A DNA stretch of 64,000 bases. It comes from JBEKOF01 sp049513975 (GTDB lineage Bacteria; Verrucomicrobiota; Verrucomicrobiia; Limisphaerales; Palsa-1400). Of the stretch, positions 15,596 through 23,964 are shown piece by piece. The notes under the pieces were generated by a model. The model ran no database searches, had not been told where the DNA came from, and saw only the letters and a list, made by a program, of their open reading frames with translations. The translations under genes were made by a program, and so were the position numbers. The stretch covers positions 6,676 through 70,675 of the forward strand of contig JBEKVM010000006.1 of NCBI GenBank assembly GCA_049513975.1, written 5' to 3'. How positions within the stretch are numbered: position 1 is the stretch's first letter; the number at the start of each line of letters is the position of its first letter.

Positions 15596-16573
15596 ATGAA
15601 TTGCCGGTGCTGTCAGAGTGAGGAAATCAAAAAGTTTGGTTCATATTCAAATCGCAATCGCACGGTTCACCGTTTCCAGTGCCTCCGTTGCGGCAAGACG
15701 TTCTCAGAGTCGCAACCGCTCGCCGGGGTGCGTATCGCATCCGACAAGGCTGCGCTGGTGGTTCAAATGCTCTGTGAGGGTGTCGGGGTGCGGGCCGCTG
15801 GCAGGCTGGCGGGTGTGAACCGGAACACCGTTTTAAACATCCTCGAAACAGCGGGCCAGCATTGCGGGGAATTGCTCAATACGCGGCTGGTAAACCTTAA
15901 AGTGTCCAGCATTGAAATTGACGAGGTTTTCGGATTCGTAAATTGCCTCGAAATGAACACCGACCCGGACAACCCAAAAGACCAGATGTACGGCGATCAA
16001 TACGTCTTTTTAGGCATGGAGCGGACAAGCAAGCTCATTGTCCATTATGAAATCGGCAAGCGCAATAGCGGCACGAGCAACGATTTTCTGCGCGGATTGA
16101 AAGCCCGCATTGACGGGCGGTTTCAACTCACCAGCGACGGTTTCGCGGATTATTGCGGGGTCAATTATGGCTGGGTCAAGCAAATCTTTGGGGAACAAGT
16201 GGATTATGGAATCGAAATCAAAAAATACGGCTTGCAAGACCTGTTCCCTAAAATAAAGCGCCATCGGGAAACCCCGGTTGTTTTGCAATGGCTCACGCGC
16301 AAGGCGCTAATCGGCAAGCCCGATATGTCCAAAGTGACCGTAAACCACATGGAGCGGGCCAACCTGAGTGTTCGCCTGTTCAACCGCCGGTTCACCCGCA
16401 AAACGCTCGGGTACTCGAAATGCTTGCGGAATCACCGCCTTGCCGTTGCCTTGCAGATTGCCCATTTCAACTTTTGCCGGGTGCATTCCGCGCACAAGCA
16501 AACCCCGGCAATGGCGGCAGGGCTGGCCGATCACGTTTGGACGGTGGCGGAATTGCTGGCAACGGCGATTTGA
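15596..16573 (+). mobile_element. IS1-family transposase (copy A)
   Basis: A 325-residue single-frame IS1-like transposase. An N-terminal zinc-ribbon (CRCC...CLRCG) and a helix-turn-helix (VRAAGRLAGVNRNTVLNIL) precede the DDE catalytic core: Asp in IEIDEVFGF, Asp in LTSDGFADY, and Glu in NHMERANLSVRLFNRRFTRK. Classical IS1 makes InsAB' by frameshifting, whereas here both parts lie in one frame. An AAAGG ribosome site precedes ATG 15596. The C-terminus (FCRVHSAHKQTPAMAAGL) is typical. I could not identify convincing terminal inverted repeats of the element itself. Confidence 0.88.
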
Positions 16574-16771
16574 AGGAGGCTGACACATTCTACGCCAGTC
16601 AAAAGAGATTGTATCCACTTTATATTAAAATGAGAATATAGGTTCTAATGTCAAGAGTGTACATCAGAAAGTGTGCTTAATGTTGAACTGGCAGAAGTTG
16701 ATAAAAAACTTCTTGCAAGAATTTGTGCAAATGCGCAAATCATGCGACTGTAATACAGAGTTCTTTGTTAT

Positions 16772-16871
16772 TGGTGCCGATGACGGGACTTGAACCCGCA
16801 AGACCGTTCTCCTAATCACAGGCGGTCACTGGTTCCCAAAACCAGTGCGTTTACCGTTTCGCCACATCGGC
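16772..16871 (-). tRNA. Class II tRNA with UGG (Pro-type) anticodon
   Basis: On the minus strand the acceptor stem GCCGATG (16871-16865) pairs with CATCGGC (16782-16776), followed by A73 and an encoded CCA. The D arm GCG/CGC and the T arm GCGGG-TTCAAGT-CCCGT are intact. The anticodon stem CTGGT/ACCAG encloses TTTGGGA, so the anticodon is UGG (16838-16836). The arm resembles that of proline tRNA, yet the variable arm is about 29 nt with a GACCG/CGGTC stem. The D arm, A73 and GCCGA start resemble leucine tRNAs. Which synthetase charges it cannot be decided by reading. Confidence 0.85.
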
Positions 16872-16895
16872 CCACTTCAAAGAGCAGCAGCACGG

Positions 16896-16966
16896 GGTGA
16901 TGTACGGGAGTCGAACCCGCTCCTTCCAGGTACAGACTGGAAATGCGCCGTCACACCTACATCACC
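16896..16966 (-). tRNA. tRNA-like gene with 8-bp acceptor stem, anticodon uncertain
   Basis: Seventy-one bases fold with an 8-bp acceptor (GGTGATGT / ACATCACC), a normal T arm (GCGGG-TTCGACT-CCCGT) and a 6-bp anticodon stem TTCCAG/CTGGAA around TCTGTAC. The central triplet is UGU with an unusual C at position 33. A frame reading GUA is possible only with an enlarged loop. The D arm is weak, and the 3' end reads CCG rather than CCA. The extra acceptor pair and C73 recall histidine tRNA, but the anticodon does not. It may be a degenerate or specialised tRNA. Confidence 0.6.
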
Positions 16967-16978
16967 ATGCAGAACGTC

Positions 16979-17014
16979 GGCCAGCGGGGTGCCCTCAACA
17001 TGCCTCCGCTGGCC
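16979..17014 (-). other. Perfect 9-bp hairpin between regulator gene and tRNA genes
   Basis: GGCCAGCGG and CCGCTGGCC enclose an 18-base loop, with further GGGG/CCTC pairing. No T-run follows, so it is a weak terminator candidate or a processing signal between the gene at 17028 and the tRNA-like genes downstream on the same strand. Confidence 0.5.
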
Positions 17015-17027
17015 GCCCTGTTTAATC

Positions 17028-17453
17028 TTATCCGACCCAAAGCCAAAGACCCGGCTCTGATCCTTCTTTAACACGTTTCTCCTCTCTCAGCAAGTGTAAG
17101 TACCGATATGCCGATCCGTAACTAACTTTGGCATCAGCTTGAATTTCCTTGACGGTGAAACCGGCTCCATTACGGGATTTCATAAAGGAGATCACCGCAT
17201 CCTTGGCCATGCCGTGTTTCTGTGGAGGATTGGTTTCAGGTATCCGAGCATTCGCCAGCGATCTCAGAACCTCAACCGCTGTTGGCTGGGGCGGCGCAAC
17301 GACTATTCCCGGTTTTGGACTTGCCTCTTTTGCGCTCCTAATTCCGATTTCCACCGACTGCAATTGTCTTTGCAAATCAAGGCGCCGCGCCTCCAAAAAC
17401 TCAATCATTTGCTCTGCCATCCCAACGGGCAATTTCAATGTAATAGTCTTCAT
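17028..17453 (-). CDS. Small protein with C-terminal winged-helix-like domain
   Basis: Of 141 residues, the first 50 form a charged helical segment starting MKTITLKLPVGMAEQM that could be a dimerisation helix. A Pro-rich linker follows (IVVAPPQPT). The C-terminal 60 residues (DAVISFMKSRNGAGFTVKEIQADAKVSYGSAYRYLHLLREE) look like a helix-turn-helix or winged-helix domain. This suggests a DNA-binding regulator, with no specific family recognised. The tRNA-like genes lie directly downstream on the same strand, possibly in one transcript. Confidence 0.6.
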   Translation of the reverse strand: MKTITLKLPVGMAEQMIEFLEARRLDLQRQLQSVEIGIRSAKEASPKPGIVVAPPQPTAVEVLRSLANARIPETNPPQKHGMAKDAVISFMKSRNGAGFTVKEIQADAKVSYGSAYRYLHLLREEKRVKEGSEPGLWLWVG

Positions 17454-17773
17454 GGATACAAATTAGCATGGAGTGACACTCCTGACAACGATTATTTTCT
17501 ACTTTTCGTTATCCAGTTATTCATGGGTTATTCACATTGTAATTGGACAGGAAACCCCATTACCGTCCTTATTCTATCGCCAGACCACAATACATTGTGG
17601 TTTTTATGGACAAGTAAAATACCAAACCGGGAACACCACCCCAACGCGATGTGCCTCAATTGGAACAATTTGCAATAATCCGAGAATAGCGTAAACTGAA
17701 ATTGATCGTGGCCGTGAAATGCACCAATACCGATCACAAACCATGATTTTTCAACCACTTATGTCATCCAGCC

Positions 17774-17795
17774 ACAATCTGGTACGCCATAACCC
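17774..17795 (-). repeat. Right terminal inverted repeat of island 1
   Basis: This is the exact reverse complement of 14014-14035 over 22 bases, with partial similarity extending a few bases on both sides. Direct repeats of ATCAGGCACGATTGG adjoin it. Confidence 0.7.
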
Positions 17796-17998
17796 GATCA
17801 GGCACGATTGGACACCATCAGGCACGATTGGAGGCGGTGTCAGACGGTTGATCCGGGATGGCGTTAACATTATTTTAATGTGGATTTGGGAAATAAACTT
17901 TTGCGTGAAATGCGGTGAGGTTGCCCTTCCGCCGCCGCCAAGCCTATGGCGGACAAGCAGGCCCGCCCCAAAGCCACCCGCCCTTTTTGGCCTTGCCA

Positions 17999-18052
17999 TG
18001 TTCACTATGCGACAATAGAGTTTAAACCCGGTTTTGTCAAAGGAAAAGTGCG
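17999..18052 (-). promoter_or_regulatory. Dispersed promoter module, copy 1
   Basis: The minus strand reads CACTTTTCCTTTGACA, a 17-nt spacer containing ACC-GG-TTAAA, TATTGT, then GCATAGTGA. The same module with the same spacing lies at 57203-57256. The elements fit a sigma70 -35/-10 pair. No gene begins directly downstream. Confidence 0.5.
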
Positions 18053-18400
18053 AGGGGAAATGCAGAATGCAGAGTGCAGAATGAAGAAGCGCTTTTGAAG
18101 AGGAGTCCTCCGAGGCGACGGAGAGCGAAATGCTAAATGATAAATGCAAGATCGAGAAGGGGAAGGCAGGGCCGCAACCAATGCGACGATGGAGGATGGC
18201 GTTTGGAGCGCGGCGCGGGACGGAGGGGGTATGACGATGGGAAACACGCGATCGAAATGAAGGCATCGCATGCGGCCTGTAAAGAAGTGTTTGGCAGCCC
18301 CGGCAAAACTCAACAAAAAAAATTGAGCGCAGGAATGTTTTATCTGTGGTCACAACGCCTTAACGGGTGACCGCTTGGAGGAACGGTACGGATTAAGAAA

Positions 18401-19882
18401 CTAATACACTGCCACGGCACGGTAGAACCGCTGAGTGTAATTCGTCGAAGCCGTATCGGTGAATGACACCGTGCCATTCGTGTTGACCAGGACGGCGATG
18501 TTCGCCCAGGTGAGGAGATTTGTCGAAGCTTCAATAATATAGTTGTAGCCTGGCTGGCCTGTCAACTGGAATGTCGGCAATCCCTGGGATGGATTCGTGG
18601 TGACGCAAAGAGCGCACGGTTGGCTCGGAGGCGGTTTTGAGAGAAAAATGGCGCCGGCAAATGGAAACCTGGCGCCGGTAAATACCGCCAGGGTGTTGCC
18701 GTCTGCGGATGACATAACGGCCTCGTATTCGCCGTACGGAGCGTTGGCCCCGTAAAATGTGGTTCCGGTGTTAGGCGAAACAAGGATCTGGCCGTAATCG
18801 GCGGTGGCAATCAGCGTATGCCCATCCGCAGAGGAGGCGATGTAATTGTCAAAGGAGGGTTGGAGGAAGCCAGACCAAGAAGCGCCACCGTTTGTCGAGA
18901 TTATCGTCGCCTCGGCCGCCACGGCAATAATGGAGCCATCCGCAGAGCAGGCGATCTGACTCGCACCGGTCAGGTTACCGAACACGCCGAGGGAGCTCCA
19001 TGTGTTTCCCGAATTCTTCGAGCCATAAACCTCGCCAGTGAAGGGGCGAAATGCTACGCCATAAAGTTGGGTTCCGTCCGCCGAGGAAGCCAGGCCCCAA
19101 GTGGGGGAATAGGGAACGATGCTCTGCTTCCATGTCGCCCCGAAATTGGTAGAGGTGTAAACGTAGCCGCCGTCGCTCGCCGCCACATTCTGAGCATTGG
19201 CCGAGGTGGCGAAACGTGAAAACGCCGCCGGGGTGGTGTTTGAAGTCCAAGTCGAACCCCGATCCATGGACACGTAGATATTGCTGCCGCTGGCGGCCAG
19301 GATGGTGGAACCGTCGGAGGAGGTCGCAAAAACCGATCCGGTCCCGGTGGTGGGCACGAAGGTCACACCCAAATTGGTTGAGACATAAATAATTCCGCCC
19401 AGGGTCGCGGCCAGTTCGCGCCCATCACCCGACAGGACCAGCGCGCTCCAATCCGTGTTGGTTCCCACTTGCACAAATTTCGGGACGGTGGTGAAGCTCA
19501 GATCCCCGCCAAGTGCTGTGCCAAAAACATTGGAGGCCACCGCTTGGCAATGGTGCGTCGTGTAGGGGGACAAGCCTGTGATTAGATTGCTGAAGCTCAA
19601 TGCGTTGGTGACTTGGAGGTTACTTGGCGGCGTCAATTGGCCGTAGTTGGTATCAATGCCCCACTCGAACCAGACCGTCGTGTTAACAGAATAGGAAGTG
19701 ATGGAAGCGATCAGACTCGCGGCATAAAGCGATGGGTCCGAAGATTCGGTGGTTAATAATGTCTGGCCGAGGGCGGAAGGGGCGGCAAAACAGAGACTCC
19801 CGGCTGCGGCGGTGAGAAAAAGCAGAAACCTCTTATTCACGATCGCATACACACCACTTGCCATGTGCATGTCGGCCCACAT
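18401..19882 (-). CDS. Secreted BNR/sialidase-like beta-propeller protein
   Basis: A 493-residue exported protein. The signal peptide (KRFLLFLTAAAGSLCFAAPSALG) lies after several possible Met starts (19882, 19870, 19864), so the start is uncertain. A fibronectin-type segment near residues 50-130 (TTVWFEWGIDTNYG, LSPYTTHHCQAVASN) precedes repeated BNR-type blades, with Asp-box-like motifs (STNLGVTF, SMDRGSTWTS, STNFGATWK, SKNSGNTWSS, STNGGASWSG) alternating with SSADG motifs. The last 60 residues (YNYIIEASTNLLTWANI ... QRFYRAVAVY) resemble the C-terminal beta domain common in verrucomicrobial secreted proteins. Its ligand is unknown. Confidence 0.8.
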   Translation of the reverse strand: MWADMHMASGVYAIVNKRFLLFLTAAAGSLCFAAPSALGQTLLTTESSDPSLYAASLIASITSYSVNTTVWFEWGIDTNYGQLTPPSNLQVTNALSFSNLITGLSPYTTHHCQAVASNVFGTALGGDLSFTTVPKFVQVGTNTDWSALVLSGDGRELAATLGGIIYVSTNLGVTFVPTTGTGSVFATSSDGSTILAASGSNIYVSMDRGSTWTSNTTPAAFSRFATSANAQNVAASDGGYVYTSTNFGATWKQSIVPYSPTWGLASSADGTQLYGVAFRPFTGEVYGSKNSGNTWSSLGVFGNLTGASQIACSADGSIIAVAAEATIISTNGGASWSGFLQPSFDNYIASSADGHTLIATADYGQILVSPNTGTTFYGANAPYGEYEAVMSSADGNTLAVFTGARFPFAGAIFLSKPPPSQPCALCVTTNPSQGLPTFQLTGQPGYNYIIEASTNLLTWANIAVLVNTNGTVSFTDTASTNYTQRFYRAVAVY

Positions 19883-20046
19883 ATAACCACCTCGAACCCA
19901 GACGCTGAACGCCTAATACAACCTGACCTATTTTTAGCAAACTAAAGGCTTTCTGTCAATCCATATTGCACCCAATCTTCCGGCCGGGTGCTGGACAAAA
20001 TTCTTCGTGTCAGGAGTTCGACGAGTATGGGTACCCCTCTCTCCGG

Positions 20047-20072
20047 CTCTCTCCCCGCAAGCGGGGAGAGAG
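20047..20072. repeat. Perfect 12-bp pyrimidine/purine hairpin
   Basis: CTCTCTCCCCGC-AA-GCGGGGAGAGAG is a perfect hairpin within a longer CCCTCTCTCC...GGGGAG context. It is similar in style to the hairpin cores at 5574 and 5727. It lies in the 350-base gap between the convergent-looking ends near 19900 and 20236. Confidence 0.6.
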
Positions 20073-20235
20073 AGGGGGAGTGCGCACTATGGGTGTATTG
20101 AGGCGCATATACGCGCTCCCCGGCAAGCATCGGCTTGTGGAGAGTTTTGTCCTGCACGCTTCCGGCCGCAATTCAGCGCAAGACAGGCGCTTCTTCTGCG
20201 GGCCGGGATTGTCCGGGCGGCGATTGCGGGGGGGG

Positions 20236-22221
20236 TTATTCGGCGGCGAAGACGCGGAAGGAATGGGGGGGGACCGGGAACTCGAAGGGGTTACCGCCGT
20301 TGCCGGCAATCCCACCACGGCCACCGCCTCCCCCGCCACGGCCGGCGCGACCGCCGCCGCCGGCAAAAGCACTGCCGCCGGCCTGGGTTGGAGATATCGT
20401 CTTGTCGCTCAGAAGATCGCGCAGGGTGGAGGCGCGCACTACGGAGACGCGCGCGGTCACGGGCTGGGACTGGAAGTTTTGCACAATAAACATGCGATTA
20501 TCGTAGGCGAACAGGCTGACATGATCCGGGGCGTCAAGGCTAACGAAAAGGTCCCGGCCCAGCAGGTTGCGGAGCTGGGTGAGCACGGGCTGCGGCAGGC
20601 GGTAGATGTCGCCAAAATCATCGGGCACGGCCAGGGCATAGAAGTTCCCCCTGCCGTAGGAGGAGCGGACGACCATTGGATAGCCGGAATCGGCGGTGTC
20701 GAAGTTGAGGGCGGTCCACGTATCGTTTTCAAAATGCCGCATTTGCGGCAGGAGGATGTTCAGGGCGGGCGGCGGCGGCGATCCGGCCGCGTCCCCGCCG
20801 CGACCGCCGCCAGCAAAACTGCCGCGACCGCCGCCGAAGCGGGTGGCGAGGACGCGGTGGCCGGTGACTTCAATCTCGGCGATGTCCTGAAAGCCCTGGT
20901 CGCCGAGGGCCTCGATCAAGCCGGTGGTGGCGACGGCCTGGCCGCCCCGCCGCACAAATTCTTTCGTCTTGACAACAAGGCCGGGATCGTATTTGGAGGC
21001 GGCTGTCAATAGAATGGTGGAAGCATTGCCGGGAAAGTCCGGCACCAGATCAATCGGGACGCCGGCCATGCCGAGGTAATCGGGCAGATAGGCCTCGCCG
21101 AGGGAGTTGCAGGGCTTGTAGGTGGGAACGCCGATGGGGCGGCCCAGCCTGCCGAGAAAACGATCCAGGATTTCCGCCGAATAGCCGGCGGTGCGGGCCA
21201 CCATGTTCGGGGTGTAACTGGACCCGTCCGCCTGGGGAATGGGCGCCATCAGATTGGCGAGGATGGAATTGGTGTCCGGTTCCCCTGCCCCACCGCCGCC
21301 TCCGCCGCGTCCGCCGAAGCCTTGCATGATTTGCTGCGAGTTGAAGAGCATGATTTCGGGCACTTTCGCGAAAAAGGTGTCCCAGAACTGCTCGGCGTAG
21401 CGGGCGTCGCCGCCGCCATCAATCCAGCCGCCCTGGTTGCCGCCGGGCTTGATGCGGTTGAACCAGGCCGTTTGCAGGTAGCTCTGGTAGGACTGGAGGC
21501 GCTGGCCGGAATTGGGGTCGCGCGTCTCCGTGCCGGTGTAGATGGCGTCGAAAAGTTGTGGCTCGACCGCCAGGTCGTAACCCAGGCCCTGGAAGCTCTC
21601 GTACCAGTTGGGGTACTTGATGATGAGGCGGACTTTAGGATTGACAGCTTTGGCGGGCGCGATGATGAGGTTTTTCGAGACGTCGTCCATCAATTCCGTG
21701 CGGAATTGCGTCCAGCTTTTTCCGCCCTTGGCTTCGATGGCGTCATCGCCCTTGTTATTTGAAAAATAAAAGTCGTCGAGGATGATCTCGTCGAAGTGTT
21801 GGGCGGTGAACGCGGCCATTTCCCTGACCTTGTTCCGGTCGGCCGGCGAGCTGTAGTCAAAGGATTGAAAGCCGTTGTTTTCCATGACGGTCAGCCCCAG
21901 GCCGCCGGAAGTGTTGATGGCGCGGTCGTGAAAGAATTTTTTCATCGCTTCCACTTCGCCGGCGGTGGCGAGTTGGTTGTTGCGGGTGGTTTCCAGATAA
22001 ACCTTTTCCACCCTGACCTGTTTTTCGAGATTGGCCCATTGGTTGGAAAACTGGGCGAGGCCGGCGGGGATGGAGTGGACCTCCTGATAGCGGAAATAGA
22101 CGCAGACACTGAGGTTGCTGTAACCCGCGGCGCGCGCCGGTGAAACGGAAGCCAGGGCGGCGAGCAGGGCGGCGCCGCCGGCCCATTTCGCCAGACAGTT
22201 TGATTTCATATTATCGCGCAT
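20236..22221 (-). CDS. Secreted glycoside-hydrolase-like protein with Gly/Arg-rich inserts
   Basis: A 661-residue exported protein with a signal peptide (LAKWAGGAALLAALASVSPARA). The N-terminal 300 residues (FDEIILDDFYFSNNKGDD, RLIIKYPNWYESFQGLGYD, FDAIYTGTETRD) read like a TIM-barrel hydrolase of the hypothetical glycosyl hydrolase type. A Rossmann-like or glutamine-amidotransferase-like portion may follow. Three Gly/Arg-rich stretches, GGRGGGGGGAG, GGGRGSFAGGGRGG and GGGGRAGRGGGGGGRGG, interrupt it. ATG 22221 overlaps the stop of the GH35-like gene (TGATG), giving coupling. It is the last gene of the three-gene unit. Substrate unknown. Confidence 0.75.
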   Translation of the reverse strand: MRDNMKSNCLAKWAGGAALLAALASVSPARAAGYSNLSVCVYFRYQEVHSIPAGLAQFSNQWANLEKQVRVEKVYLETTRNNQLATAGEVEAMKKFFHDRAINTSGGLGLTVMENNGFQSFDYSSPADRNKVREMAAFTAQHFDEIILDDFYFSNNKGDDAIEAKGGKSWTQFRTELMDDVSKNLIIAPAKAVNPKVRLIIKYPNWYESFQGLGYDLAVEPQLFDAIYTGTETRDPNSGQRLQSYQSYLQTAWFNRIKPGGNQGGWIDGGGDARYAEQFWDTFFAKVPEIMLFNSQQIMQGFGGRGGGGGGAGEPDTNSILANLMAPIPQADGSSYTPNMVARTAGYSAEILDRFLGRLGRPIGVPTYKPCNSLGEAYLPDYLGMAGVPIDLVPDFPGNASTILLTAASKYDPGLVVKTKEFVRRGGQAVATTGLIEALGDQGFQDIAEIEVTGHRVLATRFGGGRGSFAGGGRGGDAAGSPPPPALNILLPQMRHFENDTWTALNFDTADSGYPMVVRSSYGRGNFYALAVPDDFGDIYRLPQPVLTQLRNLLGRDLFVSLDAPDHVSLFAYDNRMFIVQNFQSQPVTARVSVVRASTLRDLLSDKTISPTQAGGSAFAGGGGRAGRGGGGGGRGGIAGNGGNPFEFPVPPHSFRVFAAE

Positions 22222-23951
22222 CAATAGGTGCCCAGAGTAACACGCAGAGTTTCAGGCGCGGCGCCAAAAGGCAACGCATGGTCAGTCTCGTCCCCGTTGA
22301 GGATGCGCCTGACGCGGAAAGCAGAAGCCGGTGAGTAAGCTTTGCCGCCTGTGGAAGAGTTGGCCGTCCTTTCCAGGGGCGCCGCCTCCTCGACGCGGAG
22401 AAAGTCGCGATGCGCTCCGGAGGCGTGCCGGAATTCAATGGTGCAAGAGCTGCCGGTGATGAAGAATTGATTTTCGCTTATTTGGGCCACCAAGGCGCGT
22501 CCCGTGGGCGCGGGTGGAGGGGCTTCAGCGGCATCGGCAGGGATGGCGGCGGGCGGGATGGCCGCCGCCGCGCCGCGTCCGCCGCGACCGCCCCTGCCGC
22601 CGCGTCCACCGCCCTGTCCGGTAAAGTTGATGATGGCGCTCCACGCGCCAAAATCGAGCGTCGCGGTCGTTTGACCAACCTCCTCCTCAATCGCCTTGAC
22701 TTTGCCTTCGAAATTGAGCCGCGCCACTTCGCGCATGATCGGCTCCAGCATGCGGTAGTTCAGCCCGACCGGCGCGAGCGACTCCGGCGTGGCCCGGGTG
22801 TAGTCCAGGCCAAAGGGCGACCAGCCGATGGTCCCGCGCCCAAGTGCGGCAAAGCACATCCGGCTGCCGTTGCCGGCGCCGCCGGTTTCCGGGACGAAGA
22901 GGGCGTTGTCGGGCCGCGCGTAATGGTCCAGCACCGCGAGATATTTGGCGGGGTCGTTCTGGTAAATGTCCGGCGCGAGAATATCAATGGCGGGAGCGGC
23001 GGCCTTCCAGATGTCAAGCACATTGTCGGTGGCGCCGCCGCTTTCGTAGGTGCCGGCGCGGGGACTGGTGAGAGGATCGCGCAAGGCGGCGTTGACGTAC
23101 ATGGGCAGGGGATATTGGGCCTTGCCGGCGGCGGCCACCCGGCCGATGTAGCGGGCGACCCAATAGGCGTGAAAATACTCATCGGCGTTGTCGCCGAAAA
23201 CCTCCCGCCAATTCCCCGTGGCGCTGCCGGCCCCGTTTCTGCCGGCCAGCGCCTTCAAGAACTCCACCGGCACCGGCGCGGCCATCGCCTTTTCCGCCTC
23301 CGGAGAATAGTCTCGGATGCTGCCCCAGGCGCCGGGCTCATTCTCGACCTGAACCATGATAACGGTGTGTTTGGGATCGGCAGACTTGAGATGGCGCATG
23401 AGGGCGCTGAAGGCTTGCATGTCGGCCTGCATGGCGGCCTGGGCGAGAGGCGACGGGGAATCAACGCTCCGGCCGCGATTGCCGGTGATGTGAGTGTAGA
23501 GATTGGTCTGGTTTTTGGTCCAGAAGGGCATGTAGTGCGGGCTGCCATTTTTCCAAGTGCCGAACCAGAGAAGGACCAGGCGCACGTTGTGTTGGCGGGC
23601 CTGCTTGAGGATCAAGTCAACCACGGAAGTGTCGAATTTGCCCGGTTGCGGCTCGAACTGCTCCCAATAAATCGGGATTTCCAGGGTGTTGGCATGGAGA
23701 TCATCAATGGCCCCGAAGACTTTGGGGAGCAGGTCCGGCCAGGCGCTGGAATTGTGGCACTGCGCGCCCAGCATCAGGAAGGGCGCGCCATCCACCAGGA
23801 AAGCATGGCGGCCGTTTTCGGTGACGACCTGAGGCATTGGGTTTGAGGCCCCCCGCGCCGGTGTTTGTTCGCTGAGGATAGTCAAGCCAAGAGCGGTCAG
23901 GGCGGCGGCGGCAAGCCGGCCGCGGGAGCGTTTGCTGGTTTCAAGTTTCAT
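22221..23951 (-). CDS. GH35-like beta-galactosidase family protein (DUF5597 type)
   Basis: A 576-residue exported protein with a signal peptide ending near ARGAS. The TIM-barrel resembles GH35/GH42-type beta-galactosidases: DGAPFLMLGAQCHNSS, NTLEIPIYWEQFEPQPGKFD, the acid/base Glu205 in VQVENEPGAWG, and a probable nucleophile Glu in LFVPETGG near residue 358. The C-terminal beta region matches the DUF5597 arrangement. A Gly/Arg-rich insert (GQGGGRGGRGGRGGRGAAAA) interrupts it near residue 450. Likely role: removal of terminal galactosyl residues from a plant polysaccharide, consistent with the GH74 gene 13 bases upstream. Confidence 0.85.
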   Translation of the reverse strand: MKLETSKRSRGRLAAAALTALGLTILSEQTPARGASNPMPQVVTENGRHAFLVDGAPFLMLGAQCHNSSAWPDLLPKVFGAIDDLHANTLEIPIYWEQFEPQPGKFDTSVVDLILKQARQHNVRLVLLWFGTWKNGSPHYMPFWTKNQTNLYTHITGNRGRSVDSPSPLAQAAMQADMQAFSALMRHLKSADPKHTVIMVQVENEPGAWGSIRDYSPEAEKAMAAPVPVEFLKALAGRNGAGSATGNWREVFGDNADEYFHAYWVARYIGRVAAAGKAQYPLPMYVNAALRDPLTSPRAGTYESGGATDNVLDIWKAAAPAIDILAPDIYQNDPAKYLAVLDHYARPDNALFVPETGGAGNGSRMCFAALGRGTIGWSPFGLDYTRATPESLAPVGLNYRMLEPIMREVARLNFEGKVKAIEEEVGQTTATLDFGAWSAIINFTGQGGGRGGRGGRGGRGAAAAIPPAAIPADAAEAPPPAPTGRALVAQISENQFFITGSSCTIEFRHASGAHRDFLRVEEAAPLERTANSSTGGKAYSPASAFRVRRILNGDETDHALPFGAAPETLRVTLGTY

Positions 23952-23964
23952 ATAATCCAACTTC

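Larger units (their letters stand above)
17454..18400. other. Gene-free right border of island 1
   Basis: About 950 bases show no credible gene. They contain the right inverted repeat (17774-17795), two copies of ATCAGGCACGATTGG (17797-17811 and 17817-17831), a promoter-like module on the minus strand (18012-18040) shared with 57216-57244, and low-complexity GCAGAATGCAGAGTGCAG near 18060-18080. Confidence 0.55.

Noticed and set aside
16772..16966. tRNA genes as attachment sites of an integrase-type island
   Set aside because: No integrase gene or direct duplication of a tRNA 3' end was seen in the island.
19966..21012. Plus-strand 348-codon frame over the third hydrolase gene
   Set aside because: It is antisense to the coupled gene with signal peptide. 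Gly/Ala/Arg content reflects reverse reading of the Gly-rich inserts.
22410..23846. Long plus-strand frame over the GH35-like gene
   Set aside because: It is antisense to a well-supported hydrolase and is rich in Gly, Arg and Ala from reverse-complemented GC-rich codons.
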